The notes under the pieces: generated by a model
What the model saw: the letters and a program-made list of their open reading frames with translations, nothing else
Told to the model about the DNA's origin: nothing
Databases searched by the model: none
Program-made: the position numbers and the translations under genes
Assembly (NCBI RefSeq): GCF_003116815.1
Contig: NZ_QDKQ01000064.1
Coordinates: forward strand, 88,133 to 152,132
Source of the DNA: Caulobacter endophyticus
GTDB taxonomy: Bacteria; Pseudomonadota; Alphaproteobacteria; Caulobacterales; Caulobacteraceae
DNA: 64,000 nucleotides
Reading direction: 5' to 3'
Part shown: positions 61,914 to 64,000 of the stretch, piece after piece
How the letters are laid out: each line of letters begins with the position of its first letter
Position numbering within the stretch: position 1 is the first letter of the stretch

Positions 61914-63311
61914 TCAGCTCGCCTTCGGCCCGACCAGGAACTGCTCGACCTTGCCGTCCGGCGTCAGCCGCATCGACACCGACAGCGTCCGCGTTCCGAA
62001 CGCCGCGTCGAAACCATGCCAGGTCATGCCGCCGCGCACTTGGACGCCCTGGCCCTCGAGCATGCGCAAAGGTCCAAGCGGAGCCAGGCTGGCCTTGAAA
62101 TCGGCCAGGCGCGCGGGCGTGAACCAGGCCTTGCCGTTGGCGGTCAGCAATGCCTGATCGATCGTCCCTGCTTGCAGCTGCGCCATCAGGGTCCGCGCCG
62201 TCGCCGCCGCCCCGGTCGAGGACCGCAGCAGGAAGGCGATCCGCTGGGAGATGGCCGTCTGGGGATCGCCGAAATCGGCGTTGGCCACCACGGTCACGGC
62301 CCTTTTCTCGGCCGGCCAGACGGTGTTGCTGGTCAGCACGCCCGACAGCATGCCGCCGTGGCTGATCGTCGTGACCCCGTCGCGCACCCGCACCGAGACG
62401 CCCAGGCCATAGCCAGCCGGGGTTCCGTTCGACAGGTCCACCGAGGTGGTCATCGCCGTCCACGACGCCGGCTTCAGCAGCTCGCGGCGGATCATGGCCC
62501 GGTTCCAGCGCGCCAGGTCCGATGGCGACATGGCCAGTTCGGCCGCGCCGAACAGCCAGCCGGGTCCCTCCTTGTCGGCCGGGACCACGGGTCCCAGGCC
62601 ATAGCGGGTGTAGTGGCCGGCGTCCGGCGGCGACAGGGCCTTGGTGTCGTCCTCAGTGACCCCGGCCATGCCCAGGGGATCGAAGATCCGGCGTCGGAGG
62701 AACGACAGCAGCGGCTCGCCGGCCACCTTCTCGACCACCAGGCCGGCGATGACGAAGCCGGTGTTGGAATAGCGCCACTGCTCCCCGGGCGGGTAATCCA
62801 GCGGGATCCGCGCCCAGCCGTCGAGAATCTTCTGCTGAGTGGTCGGGGCCCGCATGGTCTCGAACACGAAGTCCTGCGGCCAGTAGTCGCGATAGCCGGC
62901 GGTATGCGACAGCACCTGGCGCAGGGTGATCCGATCGCCGTTGGTCAGGCCGGAGACGTACTTGCTGACCGGATCGTCCAGCGAGACCTTGCCGTCCTCG
63001 ACCAGCAGCAGCACGGCCGCGGCGGTGAACTGCTTGCTGACCGAGGCGATCCCGTAGCGGGTGGAGGTCGTGGCCGGGATCGCCGGTGACAGCCGGGCCA
63101 GGCCGTAGGCCTTGGCGTAGACCGGCTCGCCGTCCTCGATGACGGCGACCGAGGCCGAGGGCGCGCCGGTGGCGGCCAGCACCTCGGCGGCGATCGCGTC
63201 GATCTCGCGGGCCTTGTCGGCCGGCAGGGGCGCGGCGAGCACGGGAAGAACCCCGCCCATAACGAAGGCCAACGCCAGGGCGCCGCCCGCCAGAACCGTC
63301 CGTCGCCGCAT
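61914..63311 (-). CDS. Secreted beta-lactamase-family serine hydrolase
   Basis: The 465-residue precursor starts MRRRTVLAGGALALAFVMGG, a signal with RRR that could be Sec or Tat type. The penicillin-binding fold has SVSK (SXXK), YSN (YXN) and HGG in place of KTG. A C-terminal domain of about 100 residues follows. It is a periplasmic esterase or peptidase-like enzyme, rather than a true beta-lactamase. A TTG at 63329 is a possible earlier start. Confidence 0.9.
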   Translation of the reverse strand: MRRRTVLAGGALALAFVMGGVLPVLAAPLPADKAREIDAIAAEVLAATGAPSASVAVIEDGEPVYAKAYGLARLSPAIPATTSTRYGIASVSKQFTAAAVLLLVEDGKVSLDDPVSKYVSGLTNGDRITLRQVLSHTAGYRDYWPQDFVFETMRAPTTQQKILDGWARIPLDYPPGEQWRYSNTGFVIAGLVVEKVAGEPLLSFLRRRIFDPLGMAGVTEDDTKALSPPDAGHYTRYGLGPVVPADKEGPGWLFGAAELAMSPSDLARWNRAMIRRELLKPASWTAMTTSVDLSNGTPAGYGLGVSVRVRDGVTTISHGGMLSGVLTSNTVWPAEKRAVTVVANADFGDPQTAISQRIAFLLRSSTGAAATARTLMAQLQAGTIDQALLTANGKAWFTPARLADFKASLAPLGPLRMLEGQGVQVRGGMTWHGFDAAFGTRTLSVSMRLTPDGKVEQFLVGPKAS

Positions 63312-63372
63312 TCGATGCCCCCGTCGCAAGGCTCGCAGACTGAAGGCCAGCCGGACGGGAAGGCAAGCGGCC

Positions 63373-63831
63373 TTACAGCACGACGCCCGCGTGGGCCGGC
63401 ATCTGGATCAGGTTGAAGAAGGTCAGCACCGGCTCGCCGTGCTGGTTGCTCACCCGGGTGAAGGTGCGGATCGTGCCGCGGTCGGGCTTGGAGCGCGATC
63501 GCGTCACCTCGACGATCTCGCGGTGGACGCTCAGGGCGTCGCCGGGACGCACGGGTTTCAGCCAGCAAAGCTCGTCGATGCGGATGCCCAGCATCGGCGT
63601 GGCCCCAAACGGCGCGGTGTCGACATATTCGCGCATCACCCGCGAAGCCACGTGCCAGCCGCTGGCGATGATCCTGCCGAACCGGCCGGCGCTCGCAGCC
63701 GCCAGGTCGATGTGCATCGGCTGGGGGTCGTAGAGGCGGGCGAAGTCGAGGATTTCGGCTTCGCCGAGCACGAACGGCTGGCCCGTCCAGGTCTCGCCGA
63801 CGACGAGATCATCCAGATAGCGGTCGGTCAT
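63373..63831 (-). CDS. MaoC-family dehydratase
   Basis: The 152-residue hot-dog-fold protein has the hydratase-2 motif around DPQPMHID, with the catalytic Asp and His, and SGWHVASRVMREY. Members hydrate 2-enoyl-CoA, giving (R)-3-hydroxyacyl-CoA for fatty-acid breakdown or PHA synthesis. It lies 61 bases upstream of the serine hydrolase gene in the same direction. Confidence 0.92.
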   Translation of the reverse strand: MTDRYLDDLVVGETWTGQPFVLGEAEILDFARLYDPQPMHIDLAAASAGRFGRIIASGWHVASRVMREYVDTAPFGATPMLGIRIDELCWLKPVRPGDALSVHREIVEVTRSRSKPDRGTIRTFTRVSNQHGEPVLTFFNLIQMPAHAGVVL

Positions 63832-63847
63832 GAGCTGATCCTGAAAC

Positions 63848-63883
63848 GACGAATGGCCCCCGCGTGAGCGAGGGCCATTCGTC
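63848..63883 (-). terminator. Terminator hairpin after the initiator tRNA
   Basis: A perfect 12-bp stem (GACGAATGGCCC/GGGCCATTCGTC) lies 7 bases beyond the tRNA 3' end and just before the MaoC gene start. Confidence 0.75.
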
Positions 63884-63890
63884 GTAGTTT

Positions 63891-63967
<77 letters not shown>

Positions 63968-64000
63968 GCAGGGGTATTGATCGTGGGTAGGGTTCTGGAC

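Overview
The window is a very GC-rich, gene-dense stretch of a bacterial chromosome that reads as Caulobacterales (Caulobacter-like alphaproteobacterium). The pointers are the ChvI-ChvG-HprK-EIIA-HPr operon, the flmA/flmB (pseB/pseC) flagellin-glycosylation pair, a RegB/ActS-RegA/ActR redox system beside a SenC/Sco protein, a CnoX-type chaperedoxin with a CGPC active site, and a possible CtrA-like half-site. There is no phage, integrase, IS element or CRISPR. Almost everything is core genome, with one clear base-composition outlier.

Layout. 0-10 kb: the 5' end of glmM diverges from glmS (UDP-GlcNAc synthesis), followed by a Tat-type metallophosphatase, a divergent aldo/keto reductase-LysR pair, a TadG-like VWA pilus protein, a 2-oxoglutarate oxygenase and an OmpA lipoprotein. 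10-20 kb: ProXp-type editing protein, CnoX, a frameshifted LON-domain gene, small lipoprotein, Trm112-like protein, UbiH-type hydroxylase, asd, RarD, a serine hydrolase and a hydroxyacid dehydrogenase. 19.7-20.4 kb: an AT-rich orphan gene resembling Imm11/DUF1629 immunity proteins. 20-31 kb: pdxY, ahcY (with a candidate SahR operator), AsmA, CYTH-CHAD, bioB, an M16 protease and an esterase. 32-37.5 kb: HPr, EIIA-Man, short HprK, ChvG, ChvI, then a 568-residue unknown. 37.6-42.3 kb: flmB, flmA, a FliL-like secreted protein, tadA and an RluB-type synthase. 42.4-45.3 kb: phospholipid-head-group enzymes. 45.3-50.3 kb: CPBP protease, TMEM175-type channel, rsmD, HAD hydrolase, pterin dehydratase and an SDR. 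50.4-56.6 kb: ActR, ActS, Sco, PHA depolymerase, YgjP-type peptidase, peroxiredoxin and YqgE. 56.8-60.9 kb: the rbfA-truB-rpsO-pnp translation/RNA-decay cluster. The right end holds a dienelactone hydrolase, a serine hydrolase, a MaoC protein and the initiator tRNA.

Intergenic DNA is rich in dispersed palindromic repeats. Three families recur inside the window: four copies of one centred on GGATCCAT (A), three of one carrying GCTGTCGCGAAGCGAC (B), and two plus a fragment of one starting TGCGTCC (C). Several copies abut the stop codon of the neighbouring gene. Once starts are corrected, no stretch over 300 bases lacks a gene. The most unusual items are the acquired immunity-like gene, the single-base frameshift in the LON-domain gene, the His-rich tail of ChvG, the FCCH-like insertion in the TadG protein, and several well-formed candidate operators.
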